Assembly (NCBI GenBank): GCA_951812305.1
Contig: CATOSB010000008.1
Location: 186,001 to 250,000, forward strand
Direction: 5' to 3'
DNA: 64,000 nt
From: an uncultured Paracoccaceae bacterium
Lineage (GTDB): Bacteria > Pseudomonadota > Alphaproteobacteria > Rhodobacterales > Rhodobacteraceae
Notes under the pieces: generated by a model
Database searches by the model: none
The model's input: the letters and a program-made list of their open reading frames with translations, nothing else
What the model was told of the DNA's origin: nothing
Shown here: positions 7,994-16,235 of the stretch, in pieces
Position numbering within the stretch: position 1 is the first letter of the stretch
Layout: every line of letters starts with the position of its first letter
Position numbers and translations under genes: made by a program

Positions 7994-8248
7994 TCAAATT
8001 ACCCCGAAATAGGCGGCGCTGGCTGCCAACAGCGCACCGATGCCGATTGCGCAAAGTGCAAGGTCGGCAGGTTTCTGTGCGTCTTTCAGGGTATCCTGTG
8101 CCTGCCACGCCGCGCGAAGCCGCCGGTAAAGCGACGTGAACGGGCAGGAAAACCGGATTTTCGTATCGTCAGGGCCGCAAGCCTCTACAATGGGAGGCAG
8201 CGATTTTCTGGACAAGTCGACGTCGATTGAATCGTTCATTTCACTCAT
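7994..8248 (-). CDS. Small hypothetical protein with a C-terminal membrane segment
   Basis: I do not recognise this 84-residue protein. It has an acidic polar N-terminus, a central part with CPFTSLYRRLRAAWQAQDTLKDAQ, and one hydrophobic C-terminal helix (LALCAIGIGALLAASAAYFG), so it could be a tail-anchored inner-membrane protein. It is convergent with phaR, whose stop is seven bases from its own stop. No strong ribosome binding site is seen before the ATG at 8248; a second ATG lies three codons in. Coding is supported by the clean membrane helix and the gene spacing, not by a known family. Confidence 0.5.
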   Translation of the reverse strand: MSEMNDSIDVDLSRKSLPPIVEACGPDDTKIRFSCPFTSLYRRLRAAWQAQDTLKDAQKPADLALCAIGIGALLAASAAYFGVI

Positions 8249-8356
8249 ACTTTGACAGTTTCTGGCGAGGATGAATTCACCAGGAAAATGGGGTGATTTG
8301 ATGGCAATGTTAAATCATTTTCGGTTAAAATTTTCTGCTATTTTTCAATAATTTGT

Positions 8357-8659
8357 TCAATCCTGCACGTTAACCAAGATTGTCTCCAGATGCGCGCCTG
8401 TTTCACGATCAAAAATTAGGATTTCGTTAACTTCCGTTACCACCGCATACCAGTCGGCCGTTTGCGTAAACGCGACCGGTTTTACGCCATTTGGAACGGT
8501 GATGCTTTCTGGAAGGTCGAGTTCCGCCGTTCCGGGGAAACGGGTGACAAGGAAGACAATCAGAACTAAGAAACCGACGATCATCACCAGCGTCAGCGTG
8601 GTGACGAAAATCCGCAGAAACCGCAAGTTTGCGGGATCGCCTTCCGGAGTGTCGTTCAT
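8357..8659 (-). CDS. DUF6476-like membrane protein
   Basis: The 100-residue product has a short polar N-terminus (NDTPEGDPANLRFLRI), one membrane helix at about residues 18-40 (TLTLVMIVGFLVLIVFLV) and an outer or periplasmic part with WYAVVTEVNEILIFDRETG, a pattern I associate with the DUF6476 proteins of Rhodobacteraceae. Its function is unknown. The start at 8659 is chosen because GAGG stands before it and because the longer frame up to 8953 is only the antisense of rluD. Its ATG overlaps the ATG of rluD on the other strand: both lie within the four bases CATG at 8657-8660. Confidence 0.75.
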   Translation of the reverse strand: MNDTPEGDPANLRFLRIFVTTLTLVMIVGFLVLIVFLVTRFPGTAELDLPESITVPNGVKPVAFTQTADWYAVVTEVNEILIFDRETGAHLETILVNVQD

Positions 8660-9743
8660 GTCTGCCTCTTTAATACAGGTCACGATTGGCGCGAACCCGC
8701 CGCCGCGTCTTGATAAGGCATTGGCGCGCGACGTGCCAGCACAGGCGCATCTGAGCCGAACGCAGATCGCGCGGCTGATTGGGGCGGGTGCGGTTGGTTT
8801 GAACGGTACTGCGGTGACAGATGCAAAGGCGCGGGTCGAGGAGGGGCAGATCTTTACGATCACACTTCCGGACGCGGTGGAGTCCCATATGGAGCCGGAA
8901 CCGATACCGCTGGACGTTGTATTTGAAGACGACGACCTGATTGTCGTGAACAAGCCCGCAGGAATGGTGGTTCACCCTGCGCCGGGGACGTCGAATGGTA
9001 CGCTTGTCAACGCATTGTTGCATCACTGCGGTGACAGCTTGTCCGGGATCGGCGGTGAGAAACGCCCCGGAATTGTGCACCGGATCGACAAGGATACATC
9101 TGGATTGCTGGTCGCTGCAAAAACCGATGCCGCGCATCACGGTCTGGCCGCGCAGTTTGAGGCGCACAGTGTCGAGCGTGCCTATCTGGCGCTGGTTTAT
9201 GGCGTGCCGGATGCCGGCGACCCCCGATTGCGTGGCGTTAAGGGCGTGAGTTTTGAACATGGTGGTGTCCTGAAGATATCCACCCAACTCGCGCGGCACA
9301 AAACCGATCGTCAGAGGCAGGCAGTGACATATTCCGGCGGACGGCACGCGGTGACACGGGCGCGGGTGCTGCAGCGGTTCGGCGAAGATCTTTCACTTGT
9401 CGAATGCCGGCTGGAAACCGGGCGCACCCATCAGATCAGGGTCCATATGGCATATGTCGGGCATGGGCTGGTCGGCGATCCGGTCTATGGCGGACGGCGA
9501 AGATTGTCGGAAAAAAAGCTGGGGCGCGAGATTGTTACAGCCGTTCAAATGTTTCAACGTCAGGCGTTACATGCCGTGATCCTTGGGTTTGAACATCCCG
9601 CAGGGACGGGTTTTTTAGGGTTCGAGGCGTCATTGCCCGGCGATCTGGCCGATCTTATCAATGTATGTAACTCCCAAGCACCCTGTCCGATAGGGTTGCG
9701 GGGTTTTGTTCCGTCAGAGCCGTGCGATGATCTGAGGTGGTGA
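8658..9743 (+). CDS. rluD: RluD-type 23S rRNA pseudouridine synthase, tail replaced by IS66
   Basis: The enzyme converts uridines of 23S rRNA to pseudouridine (helix 69 in RluD). An S4-like domain is followed by the catalytic domain with GIVHRIDKDTSGLLV (catalytic Asp), NKPAGMVVHPAPG and the late RTHQIRVHMAYVGHGLVGDPVYG. The start at 8658 has CCGGAG upstream; the longer frame to 8499 runs antisense to the DUF6476 gene. IS66 copy 2 enters after codon 336 (AAT GTA), so the present frame ends with about 25 IS-encoded residues (..CNSQAPCPIG..) at 9743. Without the two ISs the gene would read on through VLRNSPQHTSA and stop at 12353-12355. All catalytic motifs remain, so the enzyme may still work. 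Confidence 0.9.
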   Translation: MSASLIQVTIGANPPPRLDKALARDVPAQAHLSRTQIARLIGAGAVGLNGTAVTDAKARVEEGQIFTITLPDAVESHMEPEPIPLDVVFEDDDLIVVNKPAGMVVHPAPGTSNGTLVNALLHHCGDSLSGIGGEKRPGIVHRIDKDTSGLLVAAKTDAAHHGLAAQFEAHSVERAYLALVYGVPDAGDPRLRGVKGVSFEHGGVLKISTQLARHKTDRQRQAVTYSGGRHAVTRARVLQRFGEDLSLVECRLETGRTHQIRVHMAYVGHGLVGDPVYGGRRRLSEKKLGREIVTAVQMFQRQALHAVILGFEHPAGTGFLGFEASLPGDLADLINVCNSQAPCPIGLRGFVPSEPCDDLRW

Positions 9744-11267
9744 CAGGGTCAGGATTTCCAGGATGTTGAACCGGTGTTTTCTGGCCGTCGAGATGACGGA
9801 CCTGATGTCGGCGAAGACCCGCGCGCCCTCGAGGGTGCGGAAGGTGCCCGAGATTTTCATGCGCAGCTTCATCATGCGCAGGTCCTGTTCGGCCTGATTG
9901 TTTGTGAATGGGACCGCGAAGTCGGCGATGAATCGCAAAACGTCATCGCGGTAGTCACGCAGGCGGAGGAGCAGGTTGTGGCCTGGCCGCCTGGCTTTTC
10001 GGCCGCGGGTGCCGGGGCTTTTGGCCAGCGGGGGCTGGCGTTCGTGGAAGGCGAGCCCCTTGGCGAGGATCGCCATGTATCTGGTGACTATACCCTGGCG
10101 AACCAGTTCCGGGAGTTCGGTCTCGCCTTGATCCTGAGCCGCGCATCTGAGCTGATTGGCGCTATGAAGCACTGCGCTCATCTCCGTCGCCCAAGGCTCT
10201 TTTTCGATCTCTTCGATGGCCTTGAGTTCGCGCAAGTGATGCGCCCCGCAGAGGGCGTGGGCGTCCACTCCGCTCATATGGGCGTAGTAGGGTTTCCAGT
10301 GATCATGAATGATCGTCCCGCCGGTCAGGAAGGTTGGAACAGCACCGCGTTTGGCGCTGATGCGGTAATGGGTGAAGGCGGTATCGCAGATCGTGTGCAG
10401 CCAGTGCAGCTTGCCGGCAACACGAAGTCCGGTCTCGTCCAGATGCCGAACGCCGCCTTCGGCAAGCCGGGCGAGAATGTGTTCAACCACGACACCCATC
10501 TTATTTGCCGCGCCGCGCGTCCAGTTGGTCACGCTGGCCGCGCACAAGCTGGTGGCCCCAAACAGGTCGCGCATAAGCTGGCAGACCCGATCCTCGGGTA
10601 TCAGCTGCTGAACATTGCAATAGACCGCCACTGCCCGCATGCGCGTGCCATATTGCACATGCGCGGCCACGCCATCGGGAAAGCCAGCCGTCGTCGTGGC
10701 TCGACAATGGTCGCAACAATAAACCGCCGCCTGATGCTCGGTGACCTCCAGGCGTGGCGCAGGCAAGTCGAACACCTGACGCTTCTCGATCCCTTTCACC
10801 ATCTCCGCCGTCAGGGCGCTCTGACAGGCGCTGCAATGCGTCGCCTCATGCCGTTCGACAAAGTCGGGTGTTGACGTCTGGCGCAGGGTGTCGCCCCGGT
10901 GGCCAACTTGGCCGCCACTTTTCTTTCCGGATTTGCCACGCAGGCTGCGCGGGGCTGGCTTCTTCAGGCCATCACTTGAAGGGGGCTTGCTGCTATTGCT
11001 GCTGTTCTTGGCCAACTGTCGGCGCAGGTCCGTGATCTCTTCCGCCATGCTCGCCAACGCAGCTTCAAGCTCAGCGATCCGACGCAGAGCCGTGGCGAGA
11101 AGTTGTTCAAGGGCGGCAACCTGATCCATCCCACCACTGATTCAGAGAAATCAACCCGGCGCCACAGAATTCAGACAAGAAAGAAAAAAAACACGCGCAA
11201 AATGGCAAATTCGACTCACCATAAAACTGACAATAACACTCAAACGTGGGGGGTGCTTGGGAGTTAC
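9667..11267 (-). mobile_element. IS66 family insertion sequence, copy 2 (1601 bp)
   Basis: It has the same 17-bp terminal inverted repeats as copy 1 and lies in the 3' end of rluD. The 8-bp target duplication caatgtat is perfect (9659-9666 and 11268-11275), the mark of a direct and fairly recent insertion. Confidence 0.95.
9714..11129 (-). CDS. IS66 family transposase (TnpC type), copy 2
   Basis: The product is identical to copy 1 except for arginine in KHRFNILEI. It is full length with the coiled coil, zinc finger and DDE residues described for copy 1. Confidence 0.93.
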   Translation of the reverse strand: MDQVAALEQLLATALRRIAELEAALASMAEEITDLRRQLAKNSSNSSKPPSSDGLKKPAPRSLRGKSGKKSGGQVGHRGDTLRQTSTPDFVERHEATHCSACQSALTAEMVKGIEKRQVFDLPAPRLEVTEHQAAVYCCDHCRATTTAGFPDGVAAHVQYGTRMRAVAVYCNVQQLIPEDRVCQLMRDLFGATSLCAASVTNWTRGAANKMGVVVEHILARLAEGGVRHLDETGLRVAGKLHWLHTICDTAFTHYRISAKRGAVPTFLTGGTIIHDHWKPYYAHMSGVDAHALCGAHHLRELKAIEEIEKEPWATEMSAVLHSANQLRCAAQDQGETELPELVRQGIVTRYMAILAKGLAFHERQPPLAKSPGTRGRKARRPGHNLLLRLRDYRDDVLRFIADFAVPFTNNQAEQDLRMMKLRMKISGTFRTLEGARVFADIRSVISTARKHRFNILEILTLSPPQIIARL

Positions 11268-11299
11268 CAATGTATTAAGAAATTCACCCCAACACACTA

Positions 11300-12348
11300 G
11301 AGCGTCGTCCATCTAATCTGCAACATATCCGGCAGCTTTGAAGAGGTTTCGGCACTCGGTTGGCGGGAAGAGGTCGCAGGTTTGGGCGACGGATTGGAAA
11401 AGGGCGTCGAAGGTGCGGGCCTTGAGCCGACGCAGGTGTGCCTTGAGTTTCGAGTACGCCATTTCGATCGGGTTGAGATCGGGCGAATACGGCGGCAGGA
11501 AGAGCAGCCAGCTGCCTTGCGACTTCAGCAGTTCCTGCGCATTGGCCGATTTGTGCGATGACAGGTTGTCGGCGATCACCACATCGCCCGGCTGCAACGT
11601 TGGAGCCAGCTGGGTCTCGATGTAGAGGTCGAACGCGGCGCGGTTCATGGGGCCGTCCAGCACCCAGGGGGCGCTGAGTTCGTCGATCCGCAGGCCCGCG
11701 ATGAAGGTCTGGGTGCGCCAGTGGCCGAAGGGCGCGTCGGCTTCCAGCCGGGTGCCGCGTGGGGATCGACCACGAAGCCGTGTCATCTTGGTCGTGACAG
11801 CTGTTTCGTCGATAAAAACCAGCCGGTGCGGCTCAAGGCGCATCCTCGGCATCCGGCGGTGCTGCCACTCGTACCTGGCAGCGCGCACCCGTTTGCGCAG
11901 CCGCTCCGTCGCGATCAGGGATTTTTTTATATGTGAACCCAAGACGATGGATCAGATAACGCGAGAGCATCGCCGGTGTCGCGGTGAGGGCATGTTCCTG
12001 TTTCAGCACCTCGGCCAGTTCCGGCATAGTGATATCCGGCTCGGCTTCCACGCGTGTCTTAAGCCAGTTTGAGACCACATCCAGCTTGCTGCGCCGAGGG
12101 CGGCCTTGAGGCGCAGCTCTCACCCCACCCGTTCGCCTCTTACGTTGCATGATCCGCACCGCGCTGGCAGCTGATATCCGTAAACGCCGCGCAGCCTCAT
12201 GGCAGGAAAGGCCGTCATCAACCAAAGCGACGACACGTTCCCGAATATCCAGTGATAGCGATTTGCCCATGATCCACCTCCACATATGGTGAATCACAAA
12301 ACCTGCCACGTGGGAATCCCATCGATTCAGATTTCAAGGACGACGCTC
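11300..12348 (-). mobile_element. IS630 family insertion sequence type b (1049 bp)
   Basis: The element has 11-bp perfect inverted ends, GAGCGTCGTCC and GGACGACGCTC, and is flanked by TA on both sides (11298-11299 and 12349-12350), the normal IS630/Tc1 target duplication. It lies 24 bases beyond IS66 copy 2, in the last codons of the original rluD frame. Confidence 0.9.
11313..12270 (-). CDS. IS630 family transposase, made by -1 frameshift of two frames
   Basis: The first frame starts at 12270 (MGKSLSLDIRERVVALVDDG, ribosome binding site GGAGGTGG) and carries a helix-turn-helix domain. The second frame (to 11313) carries the DDE domain: D in FIDETAVTT, D in VIADNLSSHKS and E in LPPYSPDLNPIEMAYSKLK. 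They overlap at a run of seven A on the coding strand near 11919-11925 (in TAT AAA AAA ATC, encoding YKKI). A -1 shift there would join FTYKK to SLIATERLRKRVRAARYEW. Many IS630 elements use this arrangement, so I treat it as programmed frameshifting rather than decay. Confidence 0.85.
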
Positions 12349-12455
12349 TAGCGCGTGAAATTGCATTTCACCGCATTTACCTGCGACGGAACGCATCCCA
12401 TCTTACGTTTAATGGGCAAATATGAACGCGAAGGCAAAGATTGTTAACGCTACCA

Positions 12456-12484
12456 CTTGAACCCGGAATGACCTGTACCTATCT
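12456..12484 (+). promoter_or_regulatory. Probable heat-shock (sigma-32) promoter of rpoH
   Basis: CTTGAA at 12456-12461 and CCTATCT at 12478-12484 are 16 bases apart, close to the alphaproteobacterial sigma-32 pattern (CTTGAA and CYTAT). The start codon of rpoH is 43 bases further on. Confidence 0.5.
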
Positions 12485-12526
12485 CAATGTTAACGCTCGT
12501 TACATAAGCGTGAAAGAGGGAGTGAT

Positions 12527-13426
12527 ATGAGCAACTACAAGAATCTTCCTGCACCAACCCCAGAGGGTGGTCTGAACCGTTATCTGCAGGAAATCCGGCG
12601 CTTTCCGATGCTGGAGCCGGAAGAAGAGTATATGCTGGCAAAAGCATGGGTCGAACGCGAAGACAGCGGTTCGGCGCATAAGCTGGTGACCAGCCATCTG
12701 CGTCTGGCCGCCAAAATCGCGATGGGCTATCGCGGCTATGGCCTGCCGCAGGCAGAAGTGATTTCCGAGGCCAATGTGGGCCTGATGCAGGCGGTCAAAC
12801 GGTTTGACCCTGAACGGGGCTTCCGCCTTGCAACTTATGCGATGTGGTGGATCCGCGCCTCGATTCAGGAATATATTCTGCGGTCGTGGTCGCTGGTAAA
12901 GTTGGGCACGACATCAGCGCAAAAGAAGCTTTTCTTCAATCTGCGCAAAGCCAAGGCACGCATCGGCGCGCTGGAAGACGGCGATCTGCATCCCGACAAG
13001 GTCAAGAAAATTGCCACTGATCTGGGCGTGAAGGAAGAAGAGGTCATCTCGATGAACCGGCGGCTGTCGGGCGGAGATGCCAGCCTGAACGCGATGGTTG
13101 GCGGTGCCGACGGCGAAAGCGCGACCGAATGGCAGGAATGGCTGGAAGACGAAGATGCCGATCAGGCAGCGGATTACGAAGCGAAAGATGAGCTTCTGGT
13201 GCGCCGGGAATTGCTGGCTGAAGCGCTGGGTGTATTGAACGAACGCGAGCAGGATATCCTGACCCAGCGGCGTTTGCAGGACAGCGTGGTCACGCTGGAA
13301 GAGTTGTCAGGTCAGTATGACGTCAGCCGTGAACGCATCCGCCAGATCGAGGTGCGCGCGTTTGAGAAGCTGCAGAAAAAGATGCAGGAACTGGCCAAGG
13401 CCAGGGGAATGCTGGCGAACGCCTGA
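12527..13426 (+). CDS. rpoH: RNA polymerase heat-shock sigma factor RpoH (sigma-32)
   Basis: The 299-residue protein has the sigma-70 family layout: region 1.2 (GLNRYLQEIRRFPMLEPEEEY), region 2 with SHLRLAAKIAMGYRGYGLP and the -10-binding AMWWIRASIQEYILRSWSLVK, then the RpoH box QKKLFFNLRK, which separates it from other sigma factors, and region 4 with VSRERIRQIEVRAFEKL. It directs transcription of chaperone and protease genes after heat or protein stress. A strong site (AGAGGGAG) precedes the ATG. Roseobacters often carry rluD just before rpoH; here two ISs have separated them by about 2.7 kb, but the putative rpoH promoter lies downstream of both elements and is intact. Confidence 0.97.
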   Translation: MSNYKNLPAPTPEGGLNRYLQEIRRFPMLEPEEEYMLAKAWVEREDSGSAHKLVTSHLRLAAKIAMGYRGYGLPQAEVISEANVGLMQAVKRFDPERGFRLATYAMWWIRASIQEYILRSWSLVKLGTTSAQKKLFFNLRKAKARIGALEDGDLHPDKVKKIATDLGVKEEEVISMNRRLSGGDASLNAMVGGADGESATEWQEWLEDEDADQAADYEAKDELLVRRELLAEALGVLNEREQDILTQRRLQDSVVTLEELSGQYDVSRERIRQIEVRAFEKLQKKMQELAKARGMLANA

Positions 13427-13478
13427 TACTGAAATCCCCAAGCGCAGGACCGTCAAGCCCGGCTTTGCGCCAACGAAG

Positions 13479-13511
13479 CCCCGCGTTGTCCCGCGCGGGG
13501 TTTCTTTTTTT
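13479..13511 (+). terminator. Rho-independent terminator of rpoH
   Basis: CCCCGCG (13479-13485) pairs with CGCGGGG (13494-13500) and is followed by TTTCTTTTTTT. It lies 53 bases after the rpoH stop codon. Confidence 0.85.
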
Positions 13512-13600
13512 CGAATTTGCCTTTGGCAAATCCGACCGATGCGAGGGGGACCAGCCCCCCTCGCGCACCCCCAGGCATATTTGTCAACGAGAAGAAGGGG
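13511..13600 (+). repeat. Dispersed double-hairpin repeat B, copy 1
   Basis: The element reads TCGAATTTGCC, a small loop and GGCAAATCCGACCGATGCG, then GAGGGGG..CCCCCCTC as a second hairpin, then CGCGCACCCCCAGG and a tail ATATTTGTCAACGAGAAGAAGG. It fills the space between the rpoH terminator and the next gene. Other copies lie at 25673-26960 (split by an IS), 41160-41240 and 60130-60205. Confidence 0.75.
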
Positions 13601-13676
13601 GTTTCAGATTGGTGCGTTCGATTGCATGATTGATCAGGAGTCGCCGTTGACAGGAATTGCGAGCAGGAGCGCGTAG

Positions 13677-14654
13677 ATGACCGATCCGATCAGATGGGGC
13701 GTTCTGGGGGCGGCAAAGTTCGCCCATGAGCATATGGCGCGGGCAATTCACGGCGCCAAGGGCGCGAAACTGGCTGCCCTTGCCACCTCAACGATGGAAA
13801 AGGCGGCGCCGTTTCAGGCGTTTCAGCCCGATCTGGAAGTGTTTCTGGACTATAAGGCGATGCTGGCGGACCCGGCGATCGATGCGGTTTACATACCGCT
13901 GCCCAATCATATGCATGTGGAATGGACATTGCTTGCGCTGGAATCCGGCAAACATGTGTTGACCGAGAAGCCTTTGGCGATGAAGGCGGATGACTTTGAC
14001 GCCGTGATTGCAACGCGTGATGAAACCGGCCTGGTGGCGGCAGAGGCCTATATGATCGTGCACCACCCGCAGTGGCAGATGGCGCGCGAGATCTACCAGT
14101 CGGGTGTGCTTGGCGATCCGGTGCTGGTGGATGGGGTCTTCAGCTATGACAACCGGGCAGATACGGAAAACATCCGCAACCGGCCTGAAACCGGGGGCGG
14201 ATCGTTGCCCGATATCGGTGTATACACTTTTGGTTCGGCCCGGTTCGTTACAGGCGAAGAGCCGCTGGCCGTTCAGGCCGCGGATATCCGGCGGGAGAAC
14301 AATGTGGATGTCTTCGCCCATGTGACAGCGGATTTCCCTTCATTCCGCTATTCCTCGGTCACGTCGATGCGCATGTTTCCCCGGCAATATATGGCGTTTC
14401 ACGGCACCGAGGGGCTGATGGTTGTGCACACGCCGTTCAACGCCAATGTGCATGGCATGGCGCATATTTCGGTGGAACGTGCAGGTCACGCGGTGGAAAC
14501 CTTTCGCTGGCCGGGGGTGAACCATTATGTGTTGCAGGTGGAGGCCTTTGGCCGCGCAGTGCGGGGCGAAGCAGAGTATCCCTGCCCGTTGGAATTTTCG
14601 CGCGGAACGCAGGCGATGATTGATATGGTCTGGGCATCTGAAAAGGGGGCATGA
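13677..14654 (+). CDS. Gfo/Idh/MocA family oxidoreductase
   Basis: The 325-residue protein is an NAD(P)-dependent sugar or polyol dehydrogenase-like enzyme. The N-terminal Rossmann fold starts IRWGVLGAAKFAHEHMARAI, and the family hallmark EKPLAM follows VLTEKPLAMKADD near residue 97-103. The C-terminal part (YSSVTSMRMFPRQYMAFHGTEG) is the alpha/beta domain that binds the substrate. The position of the usual catalytic histidine segment is occupied by GGGSLPDIGVY, which keeps the conserved DIG(V/C)Y pattern. The stop codon overlaps the next gene by four bases, so this is the first gene of a cluster with the DUF4389 protein, an M20 peptidase and a GNAT enzyme. The substrate is not predictable. 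Confidence 0.9.
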   Translation: MTDPIRWGVLGAAKFAHEHMARAIHGAKGAKLAALATSTMEKAAPFQAFQPDLEVFLDYKAMLADPAIDAVYIPLPNHMHVEWTLLALESGKHVLTEKPLAMKADDFDAVIATRDETGLVAAEAYMIVHHPQWQMAREIYQSGVLGDPVLVDGVFSYDNRADTENIRNRPETGGGSLPDIGVYTFGSARFVTGEEPLAVQAADIRRENNVDVFAHVTADFPSFRYSSVTSMRMFPRQYMAFHGTEGLMVVHTPFNANVHGMAHISVERAGHAVETFRWPGVNHYVLQVEAFGRAVRGEAEYPCPLEFSRGTQAMIDMVWASEKGA

Positions 14655-14956
14655 TGGCGGACGACGACAAGTATGAAGGCCGGGTGCACGGGCCACAGGT
14701 TGAACCGGAGGAAAAAGACACGATCTGGAAGCGGCTGCTTTACATGATCCTGATCGCGATTTTGCTGTCTTTCGCCTCAACCGTTCTGACGGTTCTGACT
14801 GTGCTGCAGTTCATCCTGATGCTGATCAACAAGGGTGAACCGAATGCGGCGGTGTCCGATTTCGGCACGACCTTGGGCGTGTGGATCGCCAAGGCGGCAC
14901 GGTTCCAGACGGCGGCGAGCGAGGTGAAGCCGTGGCCGTGGAGCGAACTTGACTGA
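14651..14956 (+). CDS. DUF4389 domain-containing membrane protein
   Basis: The 101-residue product has an acidic N-terminal tail (VEPEEKDTIWKRLLYM), one or two membrane helices (ILIAILLSFASTVLTVLTVLQFILMLI) and a short C-terminal part with FGTTLGVWIAKAARF, the arrangement of the DUF4389 family. Its biochemical role is unknown. The start overlaps the preceding stop in ATGATGG; a second ATG at 14654 is equally possible. It overlaps the next gene by eight bases. Confidence 0.75.
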   Translation: MMADDDKYEGRVHGPQVEPEEKDTIWKRLLYMILIAILLSFASTVLTVLTVLQFILMLINKGEPNAAVSDFGTTLGVWIAKAARFQTAASEVKPWPWSELD

Positions 14957-16235
14957 CGCGCGGCTTTCAGCGGCAATCGAGGCGCGGCGGGATGATCTGA
15001 TCCGTCTGACGCAGGAACTGGTGCAGATCCCGACAATCAACCCGCCGGGGCGTCGGTATCACGAGATTTGCAGCTATCTTGAGGCTAGGCTGGGTCGCGC
15101 CGGATTTGACTGCAAGATGACCCGCGCGGTTGGCACACCCGGGGACAGCCATGATTATCCGCGCTGGAACATCGTCGCCCGACGCGAGGGCAAGAGTCCG
15201 GGCGATTGCGTGCATTTCAACAGCCATACGGATGTCGTCGAGGTCGGGCACGGCTGGACCTTTGATCCATTCGGCGGCGAGGTGCATGAGGGCCGGATTT
15301 ACGGGCGCGGGTCGTGCGACATGAAGGGCGGGCTGGCGGCGAGCATCATCGCGGCAGAGGCTTTTCTTGAGGTTTGCCCGGATTTTGGCGGCGCAATTGA
15401 GATCAGCGGCACGGCGGATGAGGAAACCGGCGGCTTTGGTGGCGTCGCCTATCTGGCGGAGCAGGGGTTTTTCGATCCGGACAAAGTTCAGCATGTGATC
15501 ATCCCAGAGCCGTTGAACAAGGATCGCATCTGTCTGGGTCATCGCGGTGTCTGGTGGGCAGAGATCGAAACCAAGGGGCGCATCGCGCATGGGTCGATGC
15601 CGTTTCTTGGCGACTCGGCTATTCGGCATATGGGGGCCGTCCTGGAAGAAATGGAACGCACGCTTTATCCGTTGCTGGCGGGCAAACGGACGGACATGCC
15701 GGTTGTCCCGGAGGGCGCGAAGCAATCGACGCTGAATATCAATGCGATACATGGCGGCGAACCTGAGCCAGAGCCGGGTTTCACGGGTTTTCCGGCGGCC
15801 TGTGTCGCGGATCGGTGTCGGATCACCATCGACCGGCGGTTTCTGATTGAGGAGGACGTGGCGGAGGTTAAGGCCGAGGTGTCGCGGATGCTGGACGGGA
15901 TCAAAGCGACGCGCCCCGGATTCGAATATGAAATCAAGGATTTGTGGGAAGTCAGGCCAACGATGACAGAACGCGATGCGCCGGTGGTCAAAACGGTTGC
16001 GGGCGCGATTGAAAAGGTGCTTGCGCGCCAGCCGGATTACGTTGTCTCTCCCGGCACATACGACCAGAAGCATATCGACAGGATCGGGCGGTTGAAGAAC
16101 TGTATCGCCTATGGACCGGGGATATTGGATCTTGCGCATCAACCCGATGAGTGGGTCGGGATTGACGATATGGTGGACAGTGCAAAGGTGATGGCGCTAA
16201 CGCTGGCGGAGCTTCTTTGTGACGGCGGCGGGTGA
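14949..16235 (+). CDS. M20 family metallopeptidase (ArgE/DapE type deacylase)
   Basis: M20 enzymes hydrolyse N-acyl amino acids or small peptides with two zinc ions. The first metal histidine is in FNSHTDVV, the bridging Asp in GRGSCDMKGGLA, the catalytic glutamates in TADEETGGFGG and the last metal histidine near LDLAHQPDEW. At 428 residues it is slightly longer than ArgE. The start is a TTG at 14949 with GGAG at 14940-14943, overlapping the DUF4389 gene by eight bases. The TTG is inferred from spacing and from the conserved N-terminus; no ATG fits. The gene lies just upstream of a peptide-type ABC transporter, which suggests use of imported peptides or acyl amino acids. Confidence 0.88.
   Translation: MTDARLSAAIEARRDDLIRLTQELVQIPTINPPGRRYHEICSYLEARLGRAGFDCKMTRAVGTPGDSHDYPRWNIVARREGKSPGDCVHFNSHTDVVEVGHGWTFDPFGGEVHEGRIYGRGSCDMKGGLAASIIAAEAFLEVCPDFGGAIEISGTADEETGGFGGVAYLAEQGFFDPDKVQHVIIPEPLNKDRICLGHRGVWWAEIETKGRIAHGSMPFLGDSAIRHMGAVLEEMERTLYPLLAGKRTDMPVVPEGAKQSTLNINAIHGGEPEPEPGFTGFPAACVADRCRITIDRRFLIEEDVAEVKAEVSRMLDGIKATRPGFEYEIKDLWEVRPTMTERDAPVVKTVAGAIEKVLARQPDYVVSPGTYDQKHIDRIGRLKNCIAYGPGILDLAHQPDEWVGIDDMVDSAKVMALTLAELLCDGGG

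Noticed and set aside
14967..16142. A 391-codon frame on the minus strand opposite the M20 peptidase gene.
   Set aside because: The plus-strand gene has clear catalytic motifs and start signals; the antisense frame shows none and is arginine- and histidine-rich as expected from a shadow.
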